From: Ferruginibacter sp.
GTDB taxonomy: Bacteria; Bacteroidota; Bacteroidia; Chitinophagales; Chitinophagaceae
Reading direction: 5' to 3'
DNA: 64,000 bases
Assembly: GCA_014379905.1 (NCBI GenBank)
Contig: JACMKX010000045.1
Span: 48,666-112,665 of the forward strand
Below, in pieces: positions 7,361 through 16,098 of this stretch (positions within the stretch are counted from its first letter, which is position 1; each line of letters begins with the position of its first letter). Below the pieces are notes generated by a model. The model saw only the letters and a program-made list of their open reading frames with translations. It searched no databases and was not told the DNA's origin. The position numbers and the translations under genes were made by a program.

Positions 7361-9802
7361 ATGAAAAATTTAATTGCGACGCTGGCGCTAGCCGGTATCT
7401 CCATGTGCACCTATGCACAAAATGGAGGAAAGATCACTGGAATGATCAAAGACGGTGGTAATCAGAAAATAATTGATGCTGCCAGTATTTCTCTTCTAAA
7501 ATCCAGGGATTCAAGCCTGGTAAAAACCTCTCTAACCAATAAAGATGGTAGTTTCTCTTTTGAAAATTTAAAAGATGGAAAATACCTCGTGATGGCAACA
7601 TCCGTAGGTCATACAAAAGTATATAGTATGCCTATAGATATCAATGCAACAAGCGTTGAGGCAAACACGGGTATCTTACAACTGGTAGCAGTTTCAAAAG
7701 AGCTGGGCGCTATAACCGTAACTGCCAAAAAACAGTTCATCGAACGTAAGATCGATAAAACTGTTATCAATCCAGATGCTATGATCAGTAATTCCGGTGC
7801 CACCGCCCTGGAAATGCTGGAAAAAGCACCCGGCATCACTATCGACAAAGATGGTAATATCAGTCTTAAAGGAAAGCAGGGTGTAATGGTGATGCTGGAT
7901 GGCAAACCAAGTTATATGAGCGGAGCCGACCTTGTAAACTATCTTACTAATCTTCCTGCAGGAAACATCGACCAGGTGGAAATTATGACCAACCCACCGG
8001 CTAAATACGATGCGGCCGGTAACTCCGGTATTATCAATATCAAGAGTAAAAAAAGTAAGCAAAGAGGTTTCAATGGTTCATTGAGTACATCACAGGGGCA
8101 TGGTGAAAGTTTTCGTAGTGCCAATAGTTTAAGTTTAAATTATCGTCGTGGTAAAGTGAATACTTTCAGCACTTTTAATACTAATTACAGGGAAAATCCG
8201 CAGTGGCTCGATATTAACAGGACTTTGTTGAAAGATGACAAAAGCGTAAAATCGATCTTTGAACAGGAGTCGTACAGGATGCGTATCAACCGTTGGTTTA
8301 ATGCAAGGATAGGCATGGATTTTTATGCAAGTGAAAAAACTACACTTGGCGTTGTGGTAAGTGCTTACACAAGTCCGGTAAATGAAAATGGATACAATGC
8401 TTCCAGATTTTATAGTCCAGGTATGCAACTTGATTCTTCTATGATCAATAAAAGAGTAGAAGACGCAAGTTGGAATCACAAAGGCATAAACTTTAATATG
8501 CGGCATAAATTTGATTCAACCGGGCGTGAACTTTCTGTTGATGTAGACTATCTTGGTTATAAAAACAAGAATGTACAGGATCTTCCTAATACTGCATTTG
8601 ATGCCAATGGAGCTATCAGCAATCAATACACTGTAAATGCCAACCTGCCTTCAACACTGGATATTTTTTCTGCTAAAGCAGATTATGTACAAAAAATAGG
8701 AAAGATAAAATTTGAAGCAGGATTGAAAACATCTTTTGTTAAAACTGATAACAAGGCCAATTATTTTATTACGAGGGGTGGTATCACTAATCCGGATTAC
8801 AATAACACTAACTTTTTTGAATATAAAGAAAACCTGAATGCAGCTTATGTGAACTTAAGCACGGAAGTAAAAAAATGGGGTTTTCAGTTGGGTTTACGTG
8901 CAGAGAATACTAATTACGACGGCCTGCAGTATGGTAATCCAACAAGAACAGATTCGGCTTTTAGTAAAAGCTATACGAGTGCATTTCCTACTATGTACGT
9001 TAGTTATCAAATGGATAAAAAGAACCAGTTCGGGTTAAATTATGGCCGCCGCATTAACCGTCCTGATTATGGCAATCTAAATCCTTTTATTCATTACATC
9101 GATCCGTATACATACGAAATAGGTAACCCCTTTTTAAAGCCAATGTTTGCTAATGCAATAGAACTCAGTCATTCCTTTAAAAACATATTGAATACTTCCA
9201 TCAGTTACACCCACACAAAAGATCTTTTCGGAGAGTCATTCAGTAATACAGGGGATACCATTATCGTTAAAAATTCGAATTTTGGTAAAGCGCAAAACCT
9301 TAATTTGTCAATAGGCTTACAATTACCTGTGGCCAAATGGTGGAAAGCAAATATTAATTCACAGGTGAACAACAACCAGTTATCTGGCACTTTAAGTGGC
9401 AATGAAATAGATGTGAATATTACCGGTTATACATTAAGTGTCAATAACCAGTTTACGTTTAAAAAAGGTTGGGGTGCAGAGTTATCAGGTTTTTACCGCA
9501 GCAAAGATGCGGATGGGCAAATTGTAATAAACCAGATAGCCCAGTTTAACGCCGGTGTTCAAAAAACAGTGTTAAAGAAAAAAGGCACACTTAAATTAGT
9601 AGTGAGCGACTTTACCGGTCCGATGAAGGCGAAGGGATATATAGACGATGTGAATGGTGCCAAAGCAACCTTCAAACAATACAGGGATAGCAGGGTAGCC
9701 ACCCTTACGTTCAACTACCGTTTTGGTAAAATGTATAAAGCAGATAAACGCAAAACCGGCGGCGCTGGTGATGAGCAGAACAGGGTTGGAGGCGCTAATT
9801 AA
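7361..9802 (+). CDS. TonB-dependent receptor-like outer-membrane beta-barrel protein
   Basis: The 813-residue protein has a signal peptide (1-19, ending TYAQ), an N-terminal carboxypeptidase-regulatory-like (CarboxypepD/SpaA-type) domain at about 22-110, a plug-like domain at about 115-235 (including ALEMLEKAPGI, LDGKPSYMSG, and IEIMTNPPAKYDAAGNSGIINI in outline), and a long C-terminal outer-membrane beta-barrel of the OMP_b-brl_3 type. In known members the barrel takes up large ligands across the outer membrane with TonB energy. No SusD partner or TonB gene is adjacent, so the ligand is unknown. The C-terminal tail after the last strand is Lys/Gly rich. It is a single-gene unit with its own promoter box and a strong terminator. 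Confidence 0.85.
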   Translation: MKNLIATLALAGISMCTYAQNGGKITGMIKDGGNQKIIDAASISLLKSRDSSLVKTSLTNKDGSFSFENLKDGKYLVMATSVGHTKVYSMPIDINATSVEANTGILQLVAVSKELGAITVTAKKQFIERKIDKTVINPDAMISNSGATALEMLEKAPGITIDKDGNISLKGKQGVMVMLDGKPSYMSGADLVNYLTNLPAGNIDQVEIMTNPPAKYDAAGNSGIINIKSKKSKQRGFNGSLSTSQGHGESFRSANSLSLNYRRGKVNTFSTFNTNYRENPQWLDINRTLLKDDKSVKSIFEQESYRMRINRWFNARIGMDFYASEKTTLGVVVSAYTSPVNENGYNASRFYSPGMQLDSSMINKRVEDASWNHKGINFNMRHKFDSTGRELSVDVDYLGYKNKNVQDLPNTAFDANGAISNQYTVNANLPSTLDIFSAKADYVQKIGKIKFEAGLKTSFVKTDNKANYFITRGGITNPDYNNTNFFEYKENLNAAYVNLSTEVKKWGFQLGLRAENTNYDGLQYGNPTRTDSAFSKSYTSAFPTMYVSYQMDKKNQFGLNYGRRINRPDYGNLNPFIHYIDPYTYEIGNPFLKPMFANAIELSHSFKNILNTSISYTHTKDLFGESFSNTGDTIIVKNSNFGKAQNLNLSIGLQLPVAKWWKANINSQVNNNQLSGTLSGNEIDVNITGYTLSVNNQFTFKKGWGAELSGFYRSKDADGQIVINQIAQFNAGVQKTVLKKKGTLKLVVSDFTGPMKAKGYIDDVNGAKATFKQYRDSRVATLTFNYRFGKMYKADKRKTGGAGDEQNRVGGAN

Positions 9803-9826
9803 TATATATACAGTTGTTATGAGGAA

Positions 9827-9852
9827 AAAACGCAGCCACAGGCTGCGTTTTT
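9827..9852. terminator. Bidirectional terminator between convergent genes
   Basis: AAAACGCAGCC and GGCTGCGTTTT form an 11-bp perfect stem with a 3-nt ACA loop, with A and T runs on both sides. It can end both the receptor gene and the chitinase gene. Confidence 0.88.
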
Positions 9853-9855
9853 CTT

Positions 9856-10974
9856 TTATTGTCCAAGCTTCTTTTTATAAATGGCCTCCAGTAAACCACC
9901 CTTATATTTATCCTGCGTAAGTTGCCAGAACATAATGCCGTTGAGTTGATGATCAATTACGTATTGCATTTTTAAGTAAACAGATCTTTCATCATCATAG
10001 GAAAGAAATTCCTGTGATCTTTCATTGTAGATATAGGGCGCTTTTGCTGTGGTATCCCAAAATCTTTTATAACCATTAGCTTCCGGTGCCTTACTGTCAA
10101 GATCTTTAAATGCAACAGCCTTTGCAGGTTTCCCGGCTTGATAAAGCCCGTTATTTTCGGCGGCTACACTATCCAGTTTAACGGCATAAAAGGCTGCACC
10201 TAATACAATTTTATTGGCCGGAACACCGAGTGTATAAAGATGTTTAATAAAATAATCTGCTGACGAAGCCTGCTCCGTTGTTGAATACAATGCAGTGTTG
10301 TGGCCGGTTTTAGACCGCGTAAAATCATAGCTCATTAAATTTACCCGATCCACCAGTGGCATTACCAGGTTCCATTCTATGGATTGATTAAGTGTCCATT
10401 TAAATCCACCGGCGGCAAAACTTATTTCTTTTTTTGTCCCCAGTACTTTCCTCAGTTCCTGGACGAGTAAAGTAAAATTTTGTTTGTCTGCCGGTTTATG
10501 ACCATGACCTTCAATGCCGGGCAGGGCAGGAAATTCCCAATCCAGGTCAATTCCATCTGCATTAAAATAACTAATCATGCCTTTTGCAGATCTTGCAAAT
10601 GCTTCCCGGTCTTCTTTTTTGGAAAAAACATCCGAACATGTTTCACAACCACCCCAGCCACCAAAAGCCAGCAATACTTTTAAGGAAGGATTTCTTTTTT
10701 TTAAGGCCACCATTTTTTTTATCGTGAGCGAATCCTGGTTTGTTGGTACATCTATCTTATTCCCTTTTAACAAACTAAAACTGTGGATAATATGGGTGAG
10801 TTTTTCAGCGGGAAAACTGTCAACGGTTTCCGGGCCTCCATAATAATAGGCAATCACTGTTGGCTGTCCAATTACATGTTTCGGATTAAAAACAGATATG
10901 ACGGCAATTAAGGCAATCGAAAGTTTTGAAGTAAACGAGATTAGCAAATTATTTTTTTTATTTATAAATTTCAT
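9856..10974 (-). CDS. Glycoside hydrolase family 18 (chitinase-like), secreted
   Basis: The GH18 catalytic motif DGIDLDWEFP is present, with the last Glu as the proton donor for substrate-assisted hydrolysis of beta-1,4 GlcNAc polymers. The TIM barrel starts at VIAYYYGG; VLLAFGGWGG and VNLMSYDF are further family motifs and FWQLTQDKYKGG closes the barrel. I chose the ATG at 10974 because it follows AGGAAAGAA and directly precedes a signal peptide (basic start, hydrophobic run to VIGQ); the frame extends to 11067 but that part overlaps the upstream gene more deeply. The chosen start overlaps the TIR-like gene's end by 17 bp, suggesting translational coupling even though the two proteins have no obvious shared role. 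Confidence 0.85.
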   Translation of the reverse strand: MKFINKKNNLLISFTSKLSIALIAVISVFNPKHVIGQPTVIAYYYGGPETVDSFPAEKLTHIIHSFSLLKGNKIDVPTNQDSLTIKKMVALKKRNPSLKVLLAFGGWGGCETCSDVFSKKEDREAFARSAKGMISYFNADGIDLDWEFPALPGIEGHGHKPADKQNFTLLVQELRKVLGTKKEISFAAGGFKWTLNQSIEWNLVMPLVDRVNLMSYDFTRSKTGHNTALYSTTEQASSADYFIKHLYTLGVPANKIVLGAAFYAVKLDSVAAENNGLYQAGKPAKAVAFKDLDSKAPEANGYKRFWDTTAKAPYIYNERSQEFLSYDDERSVYLKMQYVIDHQLNGIMFWQLTQDKYKGGLLEAIYKKKLGQ

Positions 10975-12487
10975 CAATTTCTTTCCTAAGGTCATCCTTC
11001 CAGTTATTTGAAAGAGGAATAAATAAAACTCCAGCATAATCTGAAGGAATTTCAATATTATCTTCAAATAGGACTATCACGTTTTTTCGGCCAAGCTTGC
11101 CTATAAAAAAACCGGTCTCAAACACAACGTTTTGCCTTGCCCTTTTCGAGTAATTATTTTCTTTTATAGATTTACCTAAATCATCAGCAGTCCAAATAGC
11201 TACTGCAAAATCAACATCAGAATAGGCTTGAAATTTTTCAATAATTGTTTTTCCTCCGTTTGGCTGTTCATGTAAAATCGTCATTTTTTTTCCCAACGAA
11301 TTTTCAATAAACCGAGCAACTTCAAGTTTTTTTTCATTATTATGACCGTGGATGATAAAGCCAGATTGTGTTGGAGTAATAATCTTTTCTTTTTCTGAGA
11401 TAATACTTTTCGTCAATCGATTTTCAGATAAACTTTCAGCAATTGCTATCCTTCTCTCCCAACTTTCATTTAAGTTACAATGCTTTAAATTTGAACATTC
11501 ATGATCAACATGGTATTTTAAAACTTTTGTGGTGTATTCAATTCCCTTAGTAACAGTTTCATTTTTAAAATGAGTAGGAATACTGCTTAAGAAATTTTCA
11601 AACTCATCTTTCGAGATTAAATAGTCATCATCACTTCTAAATTCTTTTGCTTCGAAAAATCTTATAATTCCTTTTTCAATAATGTACAGCGGTAATTCGG
11701 TAAAGTTTATGGAAATTTTATTAATATATCTACTGTATGAAATATCATATTTTACCTCTCCGAATCTATCTTCTGGAGTAATTATTTTCGTATTTGGCAT
11801 TACCGCACCCAAATGTGCTGCAACTTCGCTAAGTTTTTTTACGATTTTATGATCAGTTCTACAAAATTCTTTTTCGAAGGAATTTTCTGGAAATTTTAGA
11901 AACTCTTTTTCAATCATTTTCAAAATTACATTTACCTGCTCATTTAAATTATTTACTGGATAACCTCCAAACCATTTTATAATAAAGCCAAATAAAATAT
12001 GCTTTTCCTTTTCGGTTAGAGGTAGCGACTTTAGTTTATTTAATGTATCAAAGGGTCTATCCAAATTATTCAATATGAAATCTTTTTGAAATTCCAACAA
12101 GTTGAAAAAGTCTACAGGTTCAAAAATGCCCTTTCCTTCGCCTTCTGTTAAATATTCGTAAGTAGGGGCAACAAGATTTTTTTGAGCGGGAATTTTTTTT
12201 GCATTAAAATACCAATTTAAGTCTCTGTCGTGCATGAAAGGGATTAGCTCTTTTCTTAAAGAAGTACTTTGATACGATTCAATATTATCATTAATCTCCT
12301 CTCTTAATTTTTCCAGTTCTGCGCTTAAAAATCTTTTTGGACCTGTTTCAGATCTATCATTCGTACTAATGATAGACAAACCTATATTGACAATATCTTG
12401 ATTTATGATATCTAGTTTTTCTTTTTTGGCTAAACCTTTCAATTTTTCTTTGTAGGCTATAAGAGAATTTTGCATACAACATGTCAA
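10958..12487 (-). CDS. TIR-like (CAP12/PF10137-type) nucleotide-binding protein, candidate defence effector
   Basis: The C-terminal ~135 residues match the TIR-like family first called predicted nucleotide-binding proteins: FIIHGHNN strand-loop, VARFIENSLG helix, DFAVAIWTADDLG, then ARQNVVFETGFFIGKLGRKNVIVL, where the Glu in FETGFF is the expected catalytic NADase residue. Members occur as CBASS Cap12, Pycsar-linked and stand-alone immune effectors that deplete NAD. The N-terminal ~370 residues are helical and charged and I do not recognise them; a CSNLKHC cluster near 345 with a preceding HVDH might bind metal. The start at 12487 is uncertain; an ATG at 12475 is equally plausible. The gene is visibly more AT-rich than its neighbours, which fits recent transfer. 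No cyclase or CD-NTase gene is adjacent. Confidence 0.75.
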   Translation of the reverse strand: MTCCMQNSLIAYKEKLKGLAKKEKLDIINQDIVNIGLSIISTNDRSETGPKRFLSAELEKLREEINDNIESYQSTSLRKELIPFMHDRDLNWYFNAKKIPAQKNLVAPTYEYLTEGEGKGIFEPVDFFNLLEFQKDFILNNLDRPFDTLNKLKSLPLTEKEKHILFGFIIKWFGGYPVNNLNEQVNVILKMIEKEFLKFPENSFEKEFCRTDHKIVKKLSEVAAHLGAVMPNTKIITPEDRFGEVKYDISYSRYINKISINFTELPLYIIEKGIIRFFEAKEFRSDDDYLISKDEFENFLSSIPTHFKNETVTKGIEYTTKVLKYHVDHECSNLKHCNLNESWERRIAIAESLSENRLTKSIISEKEKIITPTQSGFIIHGHNNEKKLEVARFIENSLGKKMTILHEQPNGGKTIIEKFQAYSDVDFAVAIWTADDLGKSIKENNYSKRARQNVVFETGFFIGKLGRKNVIVLFEDNIEIPSDYAGVLFIPLSNNWKDDLRKEIDEIYK

Positions 12488-12598
12488 TTAGCTACAAATT
12501 TACTCATTCTTAATAATCTTTGAAGTTGTTTGCCATCATCACCAACATATTTAAAAACTTTTGAAATTTTTATCTGGGGCTATCCAATTTGTCTTTTT

Positions 12599-12606
12599 TA
12601 TATTTG
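12599..12606 (+). promoter_or_regulatory. Candidate -7 promoter box for the YajQ-like gene
   Basis: TATATTTG is an exact TAnnTTTG match 14 bp before the chosen ATG at 12621, giving a very short leader. Confidence 0.5.
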
Positions 12607-12620
12607 TAAAAAATACCGCT

Positions 12621-13112
12621 ATGCCATCATTTGATTTTTCCAGTAAAGTTGATCTTCAAACCCTGGACAACGCTATCAACGTAGTAAGCAAAGAAATCAC
12701 CAACCGCTTCGATTTTAAAGGGTCACATGTGCTGATAGACCTCAATAAGAAGGACTTTAAGCTTACCTTGGAAGCAGACAGTGATATGAAGATCCAGCAG
12801 ATCATTGATGTACTCATCAGTCGCAGTATGAAACAGGGCCTCGCCGCAGAAGTATATGACCTGAGCAAAGAGCCCTATGTAAGCGGTAAAATTACCAAGC
12901 AGGAGGTTCCGGTGCGCAATGGTATTAAACAAGAAGATGCAAAAAAGATCGTAAAACAAATAAAAGACGCCGGTTTAAAAGTGCAGGTGGCTATTATGGA
13001 CGATATTGTAAGGGTAACCGGTAAGAAAATAGATGATTTACAGGAAGTTATACAGGCAAGTAAAACATGGGACCTGGGAATTGCCCTACAGACCGTAAAC
13101 ATGAAGAGTTAG
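12621..13112 (+). CDS. yajQ: YajQ family nucleotide-binding protein
   Basis: The 163-residue protein from MPSFDFSSKVD is full length for YajQ (DUF520), a two-domain ferredoxin-like protein. Some homologues bind c-di-GMP and act with transcription factors; others bind other nucleotides, so the ligand here is not certain. Visible family motifs are the MPSFD start, EITNRFDFKGS near 28-38, the SDMKIQQIIDVLISRS helix and VRVTGKKIDDLQEVI close to the C-terminus. The frame is open for 20 more codons upstream, but the promoter box lies inside that extension and the family start fits 12621. Confidence 0.9.
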   Translation: MPSFDFSSKVDLQTLDNAINVVSKEITNRFDFKGSHVLIDLNKKDFKLTLEADSDMKIQQIIDVLISRSMKQGLAAEVYDLSKEPYVSGKITKQEVPVRNGIKQEDAKKIVKQIKDAGLKVQVAIMDDIVRVTGKKIDDLQEVIQASKTWDLGIALQTVNMKS

Positions 13113-13231
13113 CTATCTTACTAATTCGGAACTATTTAAGCTGAAAATGGTTTATAATTAGGCAAAATTACCTATTTTCGCCACTTTAGTAAAAATATGT
13201 ACGGCAAAATCCGTACGCAAAAAAACAACAA

Positions 13232-13489
13232 ATGAAACAAGAAATTCATCCAAAAGGTTACAGAACCGTAGTATTCAAAGACATGAGTAATGGTACTACT
13301 TTCCTCAGCCGTTCTACTGCAGAAAGCAGGGAAACAATCGTTTACGAAGAAGACGGGCAGGAATACCCGGTAATTAAGCTGGAGATATCCAACACGTCGC
13401 ATCCTTTTTACACGGGTAAAAATGTATTGGTAGATACTGCAGGTCGTATCGATAAATTCAAAAAACGTTACGAAAAGAAAGCGAAATAG
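13232..13489 (+). CDS. rpmE2: 50S ribosomal protein L31, type B
   Basis: The 85-residue protein starts MKQEIHPKGYRTVVFKD and has the SHPFYTGK and GRIDKFKKRY motifs of L31. It lacks the CxxC zinc ribbon of type A L31, so it is the zinc-independent form. A -7-like TATTTTCG at 13173-13180 and a strong terminator after the gene suggest a single-gene transcript. Confidence 0.95.
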   Translation: MKQEIHPKGYRTVVFKDMSNGTTFLSRSTAESRETIVYEEDGQEYPVIKLEISNTSHPFYTGKNVLVDTAGRIDKFKKRYEKKAK

Positions 13490-13548
13490 TTTTATAGAGA
13501 TTTTATTATCTTTATTTGAAGTTTGTTTTTCATGGCTATACTTTAAAG

Positions 13549-13576
13549 TCCTCCCGGTTCTCCGGGGGGATTTTTT
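13549..13576 (+). terminator. Rho-independent terminator after rpmE2
   Basis: TCCTCCCGG and CCGGGGGGA pair over nine positions (one T-G) around a TTCT loop, followed by six T. Confidence 0.9.
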
Positions 13577-13585
13577 GTATTATTA

Positions 13586-13644
13586 CACGAATTTTGGGTC
13601 ACGAATTTTTCGAATTACACGAATTACATGAATTGCACGAAATT
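13586..13644. repeat. Cluster of short CACGAATT repeats
   Basis: The words CACGAATT, CGAATTACA and TGAATTGCACGAA recur four to five times in about 60 bp between rpmE2 and the GlmU-like gene. The spacing is irregular and there are no spacers of constant size, so it is a degenerate intergenic repeat. The rest of 13645-13742 holds only a TATCTTCG box (13731-13738) just before the next ATG. Confidence 0.5.
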
Positions 13645-13742
13645 AAATTCATGCAAACCCTGAGGATTTTGCCTGTGACTATTGACTTTCTTTAAAGCTA
13701 TGACCCTGCCAGGTTTTACCCTTCAATCCGTATCTTCGGCTT

Positions 13743-14783
13743 ATGAATATTTTTCTTGATGATAGCGCATGCAGGCAATCTCTTTATCCCTTCACACTCA
13801 CTCGCCACACGTCAGATATAAGGATAGGAATATTGACCATCCGCGAAAAATGGGAAAGATTAACCGGCTTAAAAATATTTACGGATAATGCTGATCTAAA
13901 TGATGAAAGCATTGTGATACCATCCAATGTTATTCCTGCCAAATCCAATTTTGAAGCTATTATCCAGGCAGCGAAAGACAGCATCGCAATAGCTGAGGCA
14001 ACAGAAATAAAAATCCTTCATCAACCCTGGTTTATTTTTCAATACAACGATTGGGCATTACGAAATGACTTTGAATTACTGACGGCCGGCCGGGAATCTC
14101 AGCCCCTATCTTCTACCAACCAGCTTATATCACCCGAAAATATTTTTTTAGAAGAAGGCGCTATGGTCGAATACTGCATTTTAAATGCAGCTGCAGGCCC
14201 CATTTATATTGGCAAAAAAGCACAATTAATGGAAGGCTGCCTGGTTCGTGGTCCATTCAGCATAGGTGAGCAGGGGGTATTAAAGATGGGAACTAAAATA
14301 TATGGAGCTACTACGCTGGGACCTTACTGCGTGGGCGGCGGCGAAATAAAAAACTCGGTGATGTTTGCCAACAGTAACAAAGCCCATGATGGTTATTTGG
14401 GCGACAGTGTTTTGGGAGAATGGTGCAACCTAGGAGCCGGCACCAGCAACAGCAATGTAAAAAATACCGGTGGCGATGTGAAATATATTACTGATGAAAA
14501 TATGAATAGCGTGTCGGCTGGTAATAAAGCAGGTTTGCTGATGGGCGACTATAGCCGGGCTGCCATCAATACCAGTTTTAATACAGGAACGATAATAGGG
14601 GTTTGCTGTAATATTTTTGGAACCTCGCCGGGCAAGTTTGTAAATAATTTTTCGTGGGGCCATGAACGGTATATCTTTGAAAAAGTGATCAGTGATATTG
14701 CTAACTGGAAAAAAATGAAGGGCCGGGAGATAAAGGAAGAAGAGATTGACAGGCTCCGCAACATATACAATAACAATCAATAG
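13743..14783 (+). CDS. GlmU-like sugar nucleotidyltransferase/hexapeptide family protein
   Basis: The 346-residue protein has a shortened nucleotidyltransferase-like N-terminal part (about 1-130: IFLDDSACRQSLYPFTLTRHTSDIRIG) and a C-terminal left-handed beta-helix of hexapeptide repeats (about 140-300: VEYCILNAAAGPIYIGKKAQLMEGCLVRG in outline, then LGPYCVGGGEIKNSVMF). A conserved SWG motif (NFSWGHERY) near 303 and a helical C-terminus follow. In Bacteroidota it is annotated as a GlmU family protein; the classical pyrophosphorylase GxGxRL signature is missing, so sugar-1-phosphate uridylylation is doubtful. The TATCTTCG box 5 bp before the ATG suggests a near-leaderless transcript. It ends 7 bp before tpiA and probably shares its transcript. 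Confidence 0.7.
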   Translation: MNIFLDDSACRQSLYPFTLTRHTSDIRIGILTIREKWERLTGLKIFTDNADLNDESIVIPSNVIPAKSNFEAIIQAAKDSIAIAEATEIKILHQPWFIFQYNDWALRNDFELLTAGRESQPLSSTNQLISPENIFLEEGAMVEYCILNAAAGPIYIGKKAQLMEGCLVRGPFSIGEQGVLKMGTKIYGATTLGPYCVGGGEIKNSVMFANSNKAHDGYLGDSVLGEWCNLGAGTSNSNVKNTGGDVKYITDENMNSVSAGNKAGLLMGDYSRAAINTSFNTGTIIGVCCNIFGTSPGKFVNNFSWGHERYIFEKVISDIANWKKMKGREIKEEEIDRLRNIYNNNQ

Positions 14784-14790
14784 AAATATT

Positions 14791-15555
14791 ATGCGCAAAC
14801 AAATAGCTGCGGCTAACTGGAAAATGAATTTAAGCCTGCCCCAGGCAGAAGAGCTGATCATCGCTTTATTGGAAACGGATCACTCCCTCAATGATCATCA
14901 ACTGGCAATATTTGCGGTTCCCTTTCCTTATATCATACCAGTAAAACAAATGCTGGATGGCAGACAAAATATTTTTGTGGCTGCACAAAACTGTTCTGCC
15001 AATAAAAACGGTGCTTATACCGGTGAAACAAGTGCAGAAATGCTGCAAAGTATTGGTTTAAAATATGTGCTTATTGGCCATAGCGAAAGAAGAGAATACA
15101 ATCATGAAACAAATGCTGAACTGGCGAAGAAAGTGAACATTGCAATGGAACACCAGTTGCAACCTATTTTTTGCTGCGGAGAACCTTTGCAAATAAGAGA
15201 AGCCGGAACACAAAACAGTTACGTTGAAACGCAATTGAAGGAAAGCCTGTTTCATTTACCTGCAGAACAAATAAGCGGCTTCGTTGTTGCCTACGAACCT
15301 ATCTGGGCTATTGGTACGGGCAAAACTGCCAGTAGTGGCCAGGCGCAGGAAATGCATGCCCATATCCGAACCGTGTTGGCCACTCAGTATGGTAACGAAA
15401 TCGCAGATGGTATTACTATTCTTTACGGAGGCAGCGTAAAAGCAGCGAATGCGTTAGAGATATTTGGTCAGCCAGATGTAGATGGCGGGCTGGTAGGAGG
15501 TGCAAGCCTTGTAGCTACTGAATTTGCAGCTATAATAAATAGTTTAAAAAAGTAA
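14791..15555 (+). CDS. tpiA: Triose-phosphate isomerase
   Basis: TpiA interconverts dihydroxyacetone phosphate and glyceraldehyde 3-phosphate in glycolysis. All active-site motifs are present: AANWKMN near the N-terminus (substrate Lys), GHSERR (catalytic His) and YEPIWAIGTGKTAS (catalytic Glu followed by the mobile loop), with the phosphate-binding ILYGGSVK and GGLVGGASL at the end. From the ATG at 14791 the length is 254 residues, normal for the family; the longer open frame upstream overlaps the GlmU-like gene and would add a non-family extension. Confidence 0.97.
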   Translation: MRKQIAAANWKMNLSLPQAEELIIALLETDHSLNDHQLAIFAVPFPYIIPVKQMLDGRQNIFVAAQNCSANKNGAYTGETSAEMLQSIGLKYVLIGHSERREYNHETNAELAKKVNIAMEHQLQPIFCCGEPLQIREAGTQNSYVETQLKESLFHLPAEQISGFVVAYEPIWAIGTGKTASSGQAQEMHAHIRTVLATQYGNEIADGITILYGGSVKAANALEIFGQPDVDGGLVGGASLVATEFAAIINSLKK

Positions 15556-15564
15556 TTGACAATT

Positions 15565-16098
15565 ATGTTTTTAAAGCAGCTATATCATTATAATAAATTT
15601 TGGTTAGCTGCTTTTTTATTGTTCATCCTTGCTTTTATTTACATCAACTTTAAGTGGGGATACACTGCAAGTCCGGTTTACCAGTATGGAATGTTCAGTG
15701 GTAAGTACCCGGTAAAAGATACTCAAAAGATTTATCAGGTATATCTGAATGGTGAGTTTGTAAATCCAGCCAGCTTAAATTTTGCTGACAGGGATATGCT
15801 CTTCACAATATTAACGAGGTATAAGCATCAAAAAATTACCAATAAAAATATTTTTGAAACAAATTTGATCTTCTACAATAAACTGGGATTAGGACAACAT
15901 ATGAACCCGGGAACATTTCAAAATAAATTAACCGGCAAAGATTTTTTAACCTGGTTTTCGCATGACCTTTTTTACCGGCTTGACCTGGGCGATCATCGTT
16001 ACCTGGAGATAAACTATCAACTCTTTCAATGGCAACAGGGTAATATGATTGCTGTTAGTGAATCTAAACCCGACACTGCTTTTGCCATTATCCCATAA
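15565..16098 (+). CDS. Membrane-anchored protein of unknown function
   Basis: From the ATG at 15565 (9 bp after the tpiA stop) this is a 177-residue protein with one N-terminal transmembrane helix (about 13-28) and a hydrophilic remainder predicted outside the cytoplasm. It contains aromatic-rich segments (TASPVYQYGMFSGKYP, FSHDLFYRLDLGDHRYLEINYQ). I recognise no family. It overlaps the next membrane-protein gene by about 17-50 bp, so the two are probably co-translated and may function together. Confidence 0.55.
   Translation: MFLKQLYHYNKFWLAAFLLFILAFIYINFKWGYTASPVYQYGMFSGKYPVKDTQKIYQVYLNGEFVNPASLNFADRDMLFTILTRYKHQKITNKNIFETNLIFYNKLGLGQHMNPGTFQNKLTGKDFLTWFSHDLFYRLDLGDHRYLEINYQLFQWQQGNMIAVSESKPDTAFAIIP

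Noticed and set aside
10974..11067. Longer N-terminus of the GH18 protein
   Set aside because: The extra 31 codons overlap the TIR-like gene and would place about 30 residues before the signal peptide.
13586..13644. CRISPR-like repeat cluster
   Set aside because: The repeated words are 8-10 bp with irregular spacing and there are no unique spacers or cas genes.
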